From positions 1,116,001-1,180,000 of the forward strand of contig OY725503.1 of NCBI GenBank assembly GCA_963281255.1: a stretch of DNA of 64,000 nucleotides, read 5' to 3'. Source of the DNA: Aphrocallistes beatrix (Eukaryota; Porifera; Hexactinellida; Sceptrulophora; Aphrocallistidae). The notes beneath the pieces were generated by a model. It had not been told where the DNA came from. It did not search any database and worked only from the letters and a program-made list of their open reading frames with translations. The position numbers and the translations under genes are program-made. Positions 44,236-55,691 of the stretch are shown in pieces. Position 1 is the stretch's first letter. Every line of letters starts with the position of its first letter.

Positions 44236-45250
44236 TTTCAGTTGAGGCACCATCCCTTGTTCAAATATTATATCCTGAAGATACTTCTATATTATCTACT
44301 ACAGCACCACCTCAACTGCATATATTGTTAGGGATTGTAAATAAAACGCAGAACTGCATACAGTGGAACCTCCGTAATCCGACACCTCTGTAATCCGACA
44401 TTTCTCTAAACCGACATTATTTCTGTTCACGGATCATTTTTCTATAGAAAACAACCTCTATAATCCGACACCTCGCTATTCCGCAATCCGACAATTTAAT
44501 GATTTTCAAGTAATGCAAATTCGACCTGTATAATCCGACAATTTTTTCGTCTATCAAATAATGTCGGATTATGAAGGTTATTTTACCTCCATAATCCAAC
44601 AAATTATTCTTCTTTCAAATGATGTCGGATTATGAAGGGGTTATTTTACCTCTTTGATCAGACAAATTATTCGTCTGTCAAATATTGTCGGATTGTGGAG
44701 GTTATTTTACCTCCATGATCCGACATTTTGCTAATCCGACATTTTTTTCGTCTCCCATTGAATGTCGGATTATGGAGGTTCCACTGTACTTGAGGCTGAC
44801 TGAAACACAAAAGGTGGAAGTTCTTCGGTCATACAAAAATCTTGGAATCTGCTAAAGTGCTTATTGGGAGGGGACACTTACTGGCAATAATTGCAGAAAA
44901 TTGTGTGTCAATGCAAACAAAATTTGTCTGCCAGCTAGATTGGCTAAATTTCGGAATGTACTAAAGGCTATGGATGATATTTACCAATCATGTTTTGGAT
45001 TACAAAGAAGTAAAATGTAGAAGGAGCATATCAAAGAGTTCGCAGATGCTTGGTTGAAGAGTGATATGTCGATTACTTACAAAGTTCACGTATTAGTATA
45101 ACCCATCCCAGAATATTTCGACTGTAACATGGAAAAAAACAATAATAGGTTAGCTTGGCCAAGTGAACAAGGGTTAGAAAGCTGCCGTCAAAAACTCACC
45201 GAATGTGGGATATGTTTAAAACTGATGAAGAAAACATGCACTATCCTTCT
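44236..45250 (+). pseudogene. decayed transposon-like gene, split by a MITE
   Basis: A TTTTTTTCAG acceptor-like site precedes APSLVQILYPEDTS and QLHILLGIVNK. After the MITE come EGTLTGNNCRKLCVN, FRNVLKAMDDIYQSCFG and ITYKVHVLV with IPEYFDCN, in shifting frames with stops. The pattern recalls a protein repeated in cnidarian and flatworm genomes. I have no firm family name. Confidence 0.5.
44361..44786. mobile_element. pogo/Tigger-type MITE with AATCCGACA arrays
   Basis: CAGTGGAACCTCCGTAATCC and its complement (GATTATGGAGGTTCCACTG) form the ends, with TA on both sides. The inside is an array of AATCCGACA / TGTCGGATT motifs. It splits the pseudogene at 44236-45250. Confidence 0.9.
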
Positions 45251-46257
45251 CGATTAAAAAATCTAATTATTTCTTACCTTTATCATTTGCCTTAGGAGTT
45301 AAACAAGTTAAATTCAGATCAGTTCCAAACAGAGATTGGTGAAGATATTTCGTTAGAAGCAGTGGCTGATGAAGATTTGGAAGTTAATGAAATAGGTGAT
45401 TTCGAGGTAGATAAACATCAAGAGGATCCCTTAATAGGAGAAATAACAGCATCTGCACTAACAGTTATACCAAATATAGTATTCTTTTACAAGATTCTTA
45501 TTCAGATTCATATTCAATTATTGATTCTGATTCAGAATTCCTTCCAATCAATCCTTGACTTAATTGTTCAGTGTAGAAAATGTAGTTTTCCCGTGAAACA
45601 TATTTAGTCCTCTATATTAAAATGGTTAGTAGAAGCCGTATATGTAGTAATTATGATTGAAATATCGAGACTTATGAGTGAAATGTTGGGGTTCTGTAAC
45701 CAGGATGGACTGTTAAAATGCTTTATTTACTTGGGCCCTAGTATTTATAATTTAAATTTGAGCAATAAGATGTTTACTTGAAAAATATATATATATACTA
45801 TTATGGACGATATTTTTGAAACAAGATATGAAGTTAATCACTCTTGTAACAAATCACACTGTACCATAACTCTTTATTTCAATTCGAATTTTGTCAAGAA
45901 TGCTGATGCAACTGATTCATGGAGGACCAATATTAGTACGTGCAATGGTACTAAAAATACTGGCTCTTATTGTGAGGCTCTTAAGTTCAAGAATATCGAA
46001 CTCAAAATTATAATTGAATGTAAATAAAACGTGGTGCAATTAAAATAGAGATAATGAACTATGACAGTATCTAACCTGAATGGAAAATGTCTAAACTATT
46101 ATGCCCAGTACCTCAAGCTACACACCATTTGATGCTAATGTATTGTTGAGATATATACGTAGTACATGATACTACCAGGATGAGTTCAACGTGATGAAAG
46201 TTGGGTGAATAAATAGTTAATAATGGGTGAAATAAGATTAATTGAACGTAAAGTAAG
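45251..46257. other. mostly non-coding, one small ORF
   Basis: No recognised gene. A 74-codon ATG ORF lies at 45803-46027. Confidence 0.4.
45803..46027 (+). CDS. small ORF, unrecognised
   Basis: 74 codons from a true ATG. The product has five Cys and two NxS/T sites (NHS, NIS) but no signal peptide. It could be an exon of a secreted-domain gene or chance. No similarity recognised. Confidence 0.2.
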   Translation: MDDIFETRYEVNHSCNKSHCTITLYFNSNFVKNADATDSWRTNISTCNGTKNTGSYCEALKFKNIELKIIIECK

Positions 46258-47808
46258 ATGAAGTTAAAACAATTTTATTGGATGTTTCAAGAGGCCAAAA
46301 TCTTCACCATATTAGCACTCCCTACAACTATTTAATTCTTCACAGAAGGAGCACAAGCGAAGTTAAGTAATGTATTCATTGGTAGAAGTTCAGGAAATGA
46401 AATTACAATTATGTTGAGTGCGCTCTATATTGCCCAGATATTTGCAAATGCCACTTCATATCCAATAACATTAGGAATAGCAGCTTATACCAACATTCTA
46501 TGTTCACAAGCATACGGGGCTAAACAGTACAGAATGGTAGGATTATATTTCTATCGAATTCTCTTCATGTCAGCTCTTTTAGTTTTTCCATTATGTGCAC
46601 TCTACATGAGCGCACGTCCTCTAGTCTATCTCATATCACAAGATTGGCAGTTAGCTTACCATGTAGGGAGATATACCACAATATATTGCTTCGTTCTGCC
46701 AGCTTATATGTACCATAAAGCAGCGATTGCATATCTACAAGCAAGTGGTATTGTTTGGCCACCTTTGTTCTATCTTCTTTTAGGTAGCGCTCTCAATGGG
46801 ATTTTACAGTACATTTTCACTGTATGTTATGACACAAGTTTAGCTGGAGCAGCAGCTGGATACACTATCAGCATGTATTTTACAGCTTTATTAATCTACG
46901 CACATATTCGATTCACAAATATACACATTTTAACTAATATCAGTTGGACTGTGGAATTGATTGGAGAATGGCATCATACCTTCCAGTATGCACTATCTAC
47001 TACAATTCAAAGCTTTTCATCCATATTTTCTTCAGGCTTAACGCCAGTGATCATATTGGGAATAATAGCTAAAAGTGAAGCACAACTAGCTATTTTTTCC
47101 ATTCTCTATTCGATTTGGTTTGTATTCGATCCGATCGCATTCGGTTACAGCAGTGCGATAACAATTCGTGTTGGCCATGTCCTTGGTTTGAATGAACCAG
47201 CAAGAGCACGGCGTGTGTCAATATTCACTATGATTTATGGTCTAGTTGTTTTGATTATTCTTTCATGCTTTTTGTGCCTGACAAGCCACTTATTCAGTAT
47301 AATGTTTACAACAGATACTACCTTAGTCACTGAATTATCTTTCGATATAAAAATTCTCTCTGTTGCTATCCTTGGGAATGCATTTCTTCTTCAACAAGGA
47401 GTTATGAATGCGTGTTGTTTACAAAGGTTTGATGCCATTCAAAAGTTAGTCATAAGAGTTTTTCTCCAATTTATAATTTCTGTGGTGTGTGCTCACTATG
47501 TAGAATGGAAGGCTTTGAGTTTGCTTATGACAAATGCAATACTAGCGGTAGTGTGCGCAATAATTGGTATCTTTTTCATCTTCGGACATCGCTGGGAAAG
47601 TTTAGCAGCCAAAGTTAGACAAAATACTGAAAATAACAAAATTCAAGTCAATACTGGTGATAACCTTTTAATCAAGAAATATTCAATGACTCGTTTACTC
47701 TGGTGTGAGAAGATAACCGATTTAAAAGCATTTATAGTCATTAGGTATTGCAGTTGTTTGCTATTGGGTATGCTATTATTATGTGTTGTCTCTTTCTATG
47801 ATTCATGA
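46258..47808 (+). pseudogene. MATE-family transporter with a premature stop
   Basis: Multidrug and toxin extrusion exporters exchange organic cations for protons or sodium across the plasma membrane. The frame from ATG at 46258 gives a family-like start (QEAKIFTILALPTTI), then TAA at 46333-46335 (codon 26), then reads in the same frame for 490 more codons. The body shows the MATE signatures LCSQAYGAKQYRMVGLYFYR and, in the second repeat, SSAITIRVGHVLGLN, plus about 12 hydrophobic helices. Full frame length is about 516 codons, near family size. Starting at the internal ATG 46411 would remove the first helix. The stop could be a null allele, a recent pseudogene or a sequence error. A single exon, with no intron seen. 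Confidence 0.82.
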
Positions 47809-47969
47809 TAACTCTTCTGCTCAAATGACAAATTTTGGACTCCGCTTGATTTGGACACAGGGTCTTATAATTTGGGCTCGATTAATCTGAGTTCTCAATT
47901 AACCGATGTGCCCTTATGTACCCTCCAGGTGTGCACAGTTCTGAAATGAGTATTAGTGACAGTCTAATA

Positions 47970-48385
47970 CAGCACTGTCCAACAAGCGGTCCGCGTTGCC
48001 TGCTTCAATCTCCCCCTTTTTTACCCACTTTTAGACAAATTCTCCAAATTTTTCCATATCATGCATCTCGTTTTCTTCCACAAGTATTATTCGCGTCATG
48101 ATTGCCTTATTTTATCATTCGTTAAGTATATGGCTATATGCAAACGACATCTCTATTTGCAAGTTGACAGCCTTTCACATTATGCAATACTTATGAACAT
48201 GTTCTTCACATTTTTGCTACTTAAGTATTCTTTTAAAATATACCATTATATTTTAACTTTATTTATCAAATTGTCCAAAACGCCTCTATCCATACCCATC
48301 CCGAGTGCACGCCCCTGTATTGCGGCCCGCCACTAAATGGTATGAAGCAGTTGCGGCCCGAAGTAAATATAGCTGGGCAGCCCTG
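47970..48385. mobile_element. hAT MITE
   Basis: CAGCACTGTCCAAC at the left and CAGGGCTGCCCAGC (inverted) at the right, with a perfect 8-bp duplication GTCTAATA at 47962-47969 and 48386-48393. GCGG(T/C)CCGC motifs sit inside both ends. Confidence 0.93.
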
Positions 48386-48689
48386 GTCTAATAAATAATG
48401 ATTCCGTGGGTATATATTAAATCTATAAACTTTACTTTTAATTTTTTCTAAACTACTCGAAAATTGATATCTAACGAAAAAGAGGTAGAAGTAGACATAT
48501 TATTGATGAAATGTTTAGTATGGATGACTCTACAATATTATACTAATTTCATTATGATGGCGTCATGATCAGTCAGCAAAAATTTAAAACCGCAGTACGG
48601 TAACTCAATTATGTATATAATCTTTCCTACGTGTATTCTCACAAGAAGTTTGATTTACACTTCCATCCGTCTGTGAGTTTTTGCAAATA
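48386..48689. other. non-coding DNA
   Basis: I see nothing beyond AT-rich unique sequence. Confidence 0.4.
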
Positions 48690-49180
48690 CAAGCGCGCTT
48701 CGCTTGCTTGCGCTGCGGGGCTGGCGGACACTTTGTGTCCTCCGGAAGCGCCCGCAGGGCGCCTGGGGTCACATTGATTAATTATAAGGGGGATAACATC
48801 CTTAAATACGCCGGTCTTACTATTATAATCGATATCGGACGTAAAATCACTAAATTTGTCAATTTTGAAAATTTTGATGTGTAATGATGACGTCAAAACA
48901 GAGTGATGAGTCATCATTTTTTGATGATAGTGGCATCATATGTGTGGTATATTAATATACACATTCTATTAAAATCTCAGCCTTCTATCACCTAAATGGC
49001 AGAGTTATAGTCGAAAAACTGAAATTTCTAATTATAAAAGGTGACAATGACGTCATAATTCCATGATGAGTTGATATTTTCGCCTGAACTCAGGACTTAG
49101 TGGAGCCATAGCCAAAAGACTCCCGCATGCCAAAAATCAGCTTTCTGCGCCTGGCAGTTTCTCCAATCAATTCGTTACAG
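48690..49180 (-). repeat. R1 repeat, full length
   Basis: Begins CAAGCGCGCTTCGCTTGC without a preceding TA tract. One CRE is altered (TGACGTCAAAAC keeps the core). Confidence 0.9.
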
Positions 49181-49204
49181 AGTATATATGTATTCATATG
49201 CTAT

Positions 49205-49280
49205 GGAACATGTTGACATTTGGAAGATGTTAACATCTACCATGGTAGATGTTAACATCTTCCAAATGTCAACATGTTCC
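49205..49280. repeat. 76-bp perfect palindrome without spacer
   Basis: GGAACATGTTGACATTTGG and onward mirrors exactly around the centre TACCATGGTA (49242/49243). It sits between two R1 copies of opposite orientation and replaces the first bases of the second copy. Confidence 0.95.
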
Positions 49281-49756
49281 GTATTGAAGAAACTGCCCAG
49301 CAAAAAAGCTGATTTTGCCATGTGAGAATCTTTTGGCTCCAGTAAGTTCTGAGCTCAGTGCAAAATGTCGACTCATCATGGAATTATGACGTCATTGTCA
49401 CATTTTAAAAAGTTAAGCAATATAGTTATTCGAGCATAACTCAGCCATTATAGGAAATATAGAGCTGAAATTTTAATAGAATCTGTATACTAACATATCT
49501 CACATATGATGCAAATATCATCAAAAAAAGATGACTCATCACTTTGTTATGACGTCATCATTACTCAACAAAATTTTAAAAATTGATAAATTTTGTGATT
49601 TTTCGTGCGATATCGATTATAACAGTAGGACAGACGTATTTAGAGATGTTATCTCCGTTATAATTAATCAATGTGACCCCAGGCGACCGAAGGGAGCCTC
49701 CGTCGGACACAAAGTGTCCGACAGCCGCGCAGCGCAAGCAAGCGAAGCGTGCTTGT
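49281..49756 (+). repeat. R1 repeat, almost full length
   Basis: Begins GTATTGAAGAAACTGCC (start replaced by the palindrome) and ends GCGTGCTTGT directly against the ABCC gene fragment. Confidence 0.88.
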
Positions 49757-49761
49757 AACCA

Positions 49762-50112
49762 TTAATTGTCAAAGAACCAAAACATAACTTTGTAATTATT
49801 TTTTTTTATTAAGATAGCTTGAGCAACAAGAAAAAGGCCCTCCAGCATTACAAAAATTATAGCTATGAGGAACAACGGCTTTACAGTTTTGGCGAGAGCA
49901 ATCTTGATGTCTGGCTTTTGTTTTTGTGACTCGATATGCCAGTACATATCAAACTTCTGACATACATTTTCAGAACACTGTTCTATTGGACATGGTTTTA
50001 AATCTTTTGTGGTGATATTTGCTCTAAATCCTTTGATGAAAAGTTTATCCAACCACAAAAATAATAGCTGTGCGAATACGTTTCCTTTGTAATCTTTTCG
50101 AAAGATGTTCAT
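49762..50112 (-). pseudogene. N-terminal fragment of an ABCC (MRP-like) transporter
   Basis: ABCC exporters begin with a cytosolic L0-like segment before membrane domain 1. Here MNIFRKDYKGNVFAQLLFLW (ATG at 50112), LDKLFIKGF, the TTKDLKP element, a helix with YW, and a first membrane helix (FLIAIIFVMLEGLFLVAQAIL) match that start. Coding similarity stops after about 105 codons, a few bases before the end of an R1 copy, with no good donor visible. Further exons are not found to the left, so the gene was probably cut by repeat insertion or rearrangement. It could instead be a first exon with a weak donor. Confidence 0.6.
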
Positions 50113-50187
50113 TCTAATTATACACAATAAACTCTTAAAATAAAAGAACTGAGGAAGCAAAAGTGAACAATACGCATTTCTAATCAA

Positions 50188-50997
50188 TGTAAAGGCCAGA
50201 TAAGTTTGTTAGTTATTTCCAACTTATCCTTGTCCTTGCACATAAAGGCGATAGTTTTTTCAAGGTAGACATAAAAACGTTCACAATTAGTTAAGTAAAA
50301 TATTTGAAAAATGAGAACCTATTTACAAACCTATTCACAAAGCTCTAGTCATGGCCTACTCAAATCAGGCCTCACAGTGGAATTATAAATTTGGACCAGG
50401 GATGCAGTCGAAGCCGATTAAATAGATACAGGATTAGCCTTAAATCGTTAAGCATGCAGAATAGACCTGAAGAATGTATTACCAGCATATATACTAAAGT
50501 ACTTATATCCGTTGGCAAATTTTTGATTAATCATCATATGATTGCGCAATAGGCTATATTTATGACGAATTTAGTGATATTGACTCGTTTTAAGCATGTT
50601 TGTAAGCATTTTTATACAATAATTTTCCACATTGAACCGGGCTGTGAATAGGTTGATGCGAAACAAATTTTAATGGAATGTTGCTACATTGTCTATTCTG
50701 CATGCTTAACGATATTAGGCTAATCCTGTATTTATTCAATCGGCTTCGACAATGCTCTAGTATATTGCCTCAGGAGAAAGCGACTGTCTCAAGGTAATTA
50801 AGTAAGCTCTAAGCGAGGAGAATTGCCTCCTCTGCCTCAATGCTAATTATGCTCCCTATAAAGTTTTTTACTATCGGAATACCCATATGTAGGAAACCTG
50901 TGGGAATTTGTGGGAAATCCTATAGAAATCCTGCGGAAAATTCTATGGAGATCCTGTCGAAAATCTTTTATACTATACACGTACAATTTATTGGACA
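50188..50997. other. non-coding DNA with one MITE
   Basis: Apart from the inverted-repeat element at 50407-50750 nothing is recognisable. This would include the promoter of the ABCC fragment. Confidence 0.45.
50407..50750. mobile_element. MITE with about 60-bp TIRs
   Basis: GTCGAAGCCGATTAAATAGA...TAAGCATGCAGAATAGAC on the left is mirrored at 50692-50750. No ORF. Target duplication unclear. Confidence 0.75.
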
Positions 50998-51406
50998 CAA
51001 GCGCGCTTCGCTTGCTTGCGCTGCGCGGCTGGCGGACACTTTGTGTCCGCCGGAGGCTCCCTTTGGTCGCCTGGGGTCACATTGGTTAATCATCCGGGAG
51101 ATAACATCTCTAAATACGTCTGTCCTACTGTTATAATCGATATCGCACGAAAAATCACCAAATTTATCAATTTTTAAAATTTTGATGCGAAATGATGCCG
51201 TCATAACATGATGATGAGTCATCATTTTTTGATGATAGTTGTGCTATATGTGAGATATATTAATATACATAATATATTAAATTTCAGTCTTCTATCTCCT
51301 ATAATTTCGTCTGAGCTCAGAATTTAGTGGAGCCATAGCCAAAAGACTCCCACATGCAAAAAATCAGCTTTTTGTGCCTGGCAGTTTCTTCAATCAATTC
51401 ATTACA
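50998..51406 (-). repeat. R1 repeat, internally deleted
   Basis: Complete GC-rich end. The segment with the first AP-1/CRE box is missing. A MITE starts 12 bp after the far end. Confidence 0.88.
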
Positions 51407-51418
51407 TATATATATATA

Positions 51419-51893
51419 CACTACCCTACCAAAAGTATTCGTACACCTCAATATTCCCATTAAAATAGTACTAAATGCGTCTATTACTGAACTGTCATGC
51501 AGTTAAACTAGACGAGATACAGTATATTTGATTTCAGATTCGTATTCTACGCATTTGAATTACCTATTTTAGAGTTTTCAAATCAATTAAGTTTTAACTA
51601 TGCCGAAATTTATCATCCTGTGCTACCCTGTGTCACCTATCACCATCTGCTACAGTGGTTGAGACTCTAGAAAAGTGGTACATGGTGGCACAGGTCGGGA
51701 ATTTTAACCTTGGCAATTAGCAATTGATTTGAAAAATCGAAAATAGGTAATTCAAATGCGTAGAATACGAATCTGAAATCAAATATACTATATCTCTTAT
51801 ATTTTAACTGCATGATCATTCTTTAATATAGCCATTTTAGTACTATATTAATGGGAAATATTGAGGTGTACGAATACTTTTGGTAGGGCAGTG
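51419..51893. mobile_element. Tc1-type MITE
   Basis: TIRs CACTACCCTACCAAAAGTAT and CACTGCCCTACCAAAAGTAT (inverted), extending about 45 bp, flanked by TA. 475 bp. A half copy is at 54347-54498. Confidence 0.9.
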
Positions 51894-51907
51894 TATATAT
51901 ATATATA

Positions 51908-51977
51908 TGTTATGGACCAAAGTGTAAATTGACCAAGATTTTTGAATCTTGGCCAATTTACACTTTGGTCCATGACA
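51908..51977. mobile_element. 70-bp palindromic MITE, TGTCATGG family
   Basis: TGTTATGGACCAAAGTGTAA pairs with TTACACTTTGGTCCATGACA. The ends match those of the 478 bp palindrome at 28722, and TATA flanks both. It separates two Tc1-type MITE ends. Confidence 0.8.
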
Positions 51978-51981
51978 TATA

Positions 51982-52018
51982 CACTACCCTACCAAAAGTA
52001 TTCGTTCACCTCAATATC
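51982..52018. repeat. left-end fragment of the 51419-type MITE
   Basis: CACTACCCTACCAAAAGTAT then TCGTTCACCTCAATAT, after which another repeat begins. Confidence 0.75.
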
Positions 52019-52061
52019 ATCCTTACTATTAAAACTCGATTAATCTGTGTGTATGTGTATA

Positions 52062-52404
52062 CACTCGAACCTCCCTTATCCGGACCTCCGATATCCGGCC
52101 ACCTCTCTCAACCGGGCAGCCCTTTCGACATTTAGTCACTATGCATTGTCCTATTTTCAAGTCAATTATTAACCACAATTCCAGCAATCATTATCATGTA
52201 ATATTATTTTTTGACATTAATATGTAATTAGTAAAACTGTGGGTTTGCGTACTCGTATATTGTCTTGGTACGTAAATATTATAGAATAACCTCATGTGCA
52301 TAGACATGTTTTCGAATTATCCGGGCAAATTCTGTTATCCGGGCACCCTCTGTTATCCGGGCACCCTCCGGTCCGGCACTGCCCGGATAAGAGAGGTTCG
52401 AGTG
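52062..52404. mobile_element. pogo/Tigger-type MITE
   Basis: CACTCGAACCTCCCTTATCC and its near complement (GGATAAGAGAGGTTCGAGTG), flanked by TA. Several TTATCCGGGCA motifs lie next to the right end. Confidence 0.88.
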
Positions 52405-52415
52405 TATATATATAT

Positions 52416-52910
52416 CTGTAACGAATTGATTGAAGAAACTGCCAGGCGTAGAAGGCTGATTTTTGGCATGTGGGAGTCTTTTGGCTATGGCTCCAGTAAG
52501 TTCTGAGCTCAGAGCAAAATGTCGACTCATCATGGAATTATGACGTCATTGCCACATTTTTAAAAGTTAAGCAACACAGTTATTCCAGTATAACTCCGCC
52601 ATTATAGGAGATAGAAGGCTGAAACTTTAATAGAATATGTATACTAACATACCACGCATATGATGCAACTATAATAAAAAATGATGACTCATCACTTTGT
52701 TATGACGTCGTCATTACGAATCAAAAATTTTTAAAATTGACAAATTTGGTGATTTTTCGAGTAATATCGATTATAACAGTAGGACAGACATATTTAGAGA
52801 TGCTATCTCCCTTATCATTAACCAATGTGACCCCAGGCGACCGAAGGGAGCCTCCGGCGGACACAAAGTGTCCGCCAGCCGCGCAGCGCAAGCAAGCGAA
52901 GCGCGCTTGT
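52416..52910 (+). repeat. R1 repeat, full length
   Basis: 495 bp, starting CTGTAACGAATTGATTGAAG in a TA tract. The second CRE is TGACGTCG. It ends against the retrotransposon fragment. Confidence 0.92.
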
Positions 52911-52916
52911 ATTCCT

Positions 52917-53930
52917 TACAGCACAAAGTACAGTCAAGTGTATGTGCTAGGGCGGACAGCGCTTGCGGTCTGTGGTACGGCCTGCGAGGCGATAAATGTG
53001 GGGGATGGTCGACCACTAGAACACGAAATCGAAGTACTCGATACTAACAATAGGGTGGTTATATTGTGGCGAAGGTTCCTCGCGCGCTTCAAGAATACTA
53101 CTTTCGATTGGGAAAACATGAGAGTTAGGCTAGGTGGTTGTTGGAAAACCTCTTTAGCTGCGGCACGCGGGGATACGCGGCGACTGGACCAGAAATTATG
53201 CAGACTGAGATGGGAAAGGAGGGAGATAGCATGGAGGCCAGGTTAGATATAAACCCGAAACTATCATCGCGAGAAGAGACAGCCATACGCAAGGTGCTGT
53301 CGAGATGGAAAGACGTTTTCGCGGAGAACCCGAAGAGCCCGCGCGAAATTGGAACCGCGGAACACGTTATCACTCTTCTGGATGAGCGGCCGATCAGAAG
53401 CCAGCCGTTGTGTGTTTCTCCGGAAATTGAGGCGGAGGTATCCAAGCAGATAGATGAAATGCTCGAGAATGGGATCATACGTCCCTCTTCAACCTCTTGG
53501 GCGAGTCGAGTGATCTTAGTGAAGAAAAAGGACGGGACCCATCGATTTGCCGTAGATTACCGGGATCTCAACGATGTGACGAAGCGAGATGCCTATCCGA
53601 TGCCGGATATGTAAGATGTTTTCGATCGTATGGGAGGGGCAACTGTATTCTCTACACTGGATGGGGCATCCGCATACTGGAGCGTGCCTGTGAAGGAAAA
53701 GCATAGGGAGTTCACTGCGTCTATTTCAACGCGCGGCCAGTTTGAATTCAACCGCATGCCTTTTGGATTGTCAAACTCACAGGCTACATATCAGCGAGCG
53801 GCAGACCAGGCTCTACGAGGGTGTCCGAATGTACAGGCATTTGTTGATGACACATGTGTCCACTCGCCCAGTTTCGATACGCACCCGGAGCATTTGGATG
53901 AGGCTCAGTTGGCTATTCTAAAAATTGAGG
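52917..53930 (+). pseudogene. Ty3/gypsy retrotransposon pol fragment
   Basis: Three parts are recognised. First is the end of an aspartic-protease-like segment (52917-53135, closing with FLARFKNTTFDWENMRVRLG). After a frameshift comes the reverse transcriptase: its N-terminal half (53138-53611, with VKKKDGTHRFAVDYRDLN) and, beyond an in-frame TAA at 53612-53614, its palm (with MPFGLSNSQATYQ and the active-site variant FVDDT). The thumb, RNase H and integrase are absent, similarity ends near 53930, and no LTRs are seen. GC content is higher than its neighbours. Confidence 0.9.
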
Positions 53931-54346
53931 ATGAAGAATGTGAGGATTGGGCTTTTGAGTGTACTGATTCTGTATTGACGGAAAAGATATGCTACGTTGT
54001 ATTTTAATGACTTCAAGTAACTGTTTACTCAACAACAAGGCCAAGAATATTACTTCTACCACCTCTTGTCCCAAAGATACTCAGGAAAAGGAGGAAGGAA
54101 GATACTTAAACTTACCTCTAATTAATATATGTACATATATACACCTATATATTTATGTAGTATTCCTTGTCCGTCAACTAAATTATGCCAGCAGTCAGTA
54201 ATATCATTATTGTGGGGTAGAGGATGTATAATTACACGATATTAAATATATCAAAATGATATTGTGCTAAATTTCATTGTATTAAAAACTCGACTTTAAC
54301 TTACCCCTGGTCTAAAGTAGTGAAATGACCTGTATGTAGTAGGCTA
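53931..54346. other. non-coding DNA
   Basis: Sequence after the pol fragment. No gene or TIR recognised. Confidence 0.4.
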
Positions 54347-54498
54347 TGGTAATTCAAATGCGAAGAATACGAATCTGAAATCAAATATACTAGTATATCT
54401 CTTATATTTTAACTGCATGATCATTCTTTAATATAGCCATTTTAGTACTATATTAATGGGAAATATTGAGGTGTACGAATACTTTTGGTAGGGCAGTG
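54347..54498. repeat. right half of the 51419-type MITE
   Basis: Almost identical to 51746-51893, ending GGTAGGGCAGTG before TA, with a TA tract and an R1 scrap following. Confidence 0.88.
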
Positions 54499-54518
54499 TA
54501 TATATATATATATATATA

Positions 54519-54549
54519 CAAGCGCGCTTCGCTTGCTTGCGCTGCGCGG
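54519..54549 (-). repeat. R1 terminus fragment
   Basis: CAAGCGCGCTTCGCTTGCTT plus GCGCTGCGCGG only, in a TA tract. Confidence 0.85.
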
Positions 54550-54552
54550 GAT

Positions 54553-55691
54553 CTTTTTTTCCTTGATAAATCTGACTATTTTTTCAGATCCTAAATCTTG
54601 CTGAATCCTTTAACAAATACTCCAAAATTACGCAACTAAAATATATAGACATACGTGTACTTATATATTTGCTTAACTAATTTCAATAGTACAGTAAACC
54701 CTCGATTATCCGAACACCTTGAGAAATTATTACCGGATAAGTGAAATAAGGGTAGTACAACCTCGATTATCCGAACACTTAATTGAAGCTGGTTAAGTTT
54801 TCAAATAAGTTTAAGTGTGTTTAGGTAGACGAAATAATAAAGGTTTGCTTCTATACCTAGGCAATTATGTTTAAATTGTATCATAAGCCCAATTTAGTTG
54901 TAGTGGAAGTACCATAATAATTATATCCTCGAGAAATATTATGCGACACAGAAATTGAAATAGTGCGATTGCAATCTGCAGACAAGACAAGGAGTACCGG
55001 GGTTAAACACGATTCTATTTCATATAAATGATTGAATACTGCTATTTTGAGTCTATAATTTGATTGTTAACAACAATTAAAGTGTGTTGTATGCTACGAT
55101 CTATCAATTCGATTATAAAATAACTTTTAACGACATGGTCTGGAATTGATTATTTAAGTATAATAATCTTTAGCAATGTGAACTTTGTGTATTCAAATTG
55201 AGCTTACATTCAGGATTAGTTGACTTAATACAAAGTAAATTATATTTATCACGAAACAAAATTTCTGTTACAGTTCTGATTTTCATAAATGTAACCGTAG
55301 ACAAATGACAATCCAGCGTACTTAGTATAAAACAAGAAAGCGACGTATTGTTTCTCTAATATCCCCAAGCGCCCACTGGGTAAATCTGCGGACACGCAGT
55401 GTCTGCAAGCCGCGCAGCGCAAGCAAGCGAAGCGCGCTTGTATAAGAATATATTGCTATACTGTGGTAGACAGCTACTGGGATTTTAAAAGATTGCTACA
55501 AAAAAATGAGTTTGCATTCCAGAAAAGGTGCTGGTTAACTGCATGGTATGGTAGTATCACTCAAAATAGTGTATATATAGGATGAAAACTCAGAAATGAA
55601 GTAATCCTGAAATTATAATACTCTTCTTAATCATATACATAATATTACACAAAGTTAAAGTTCATTGCCAATAATTTTGGGACATACTGTA
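54553..55691. repeat. diverged relative of the 28604 foldback, interrupted
   Basis: 54553-54690 resembles 29620-29780, and 55455-55691 resembles 29790-30030, ending GGGACATACTGTA. Between them lies inserted DNA beginning with a pogo-like end (CAGTAAACCCTCGATTATCC at 54693) and ending with an R1 fragment. No gene. Confidence 0.7.
55363..55441 (+). repeat. R1 terminus fragment
   Basis: CCCCAAGCGCCCACTGGG through GACACGCAGTGTC to AAGCGCGCTTGT. Diverged copy of the GC-rich end. Confidence 0.8.
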
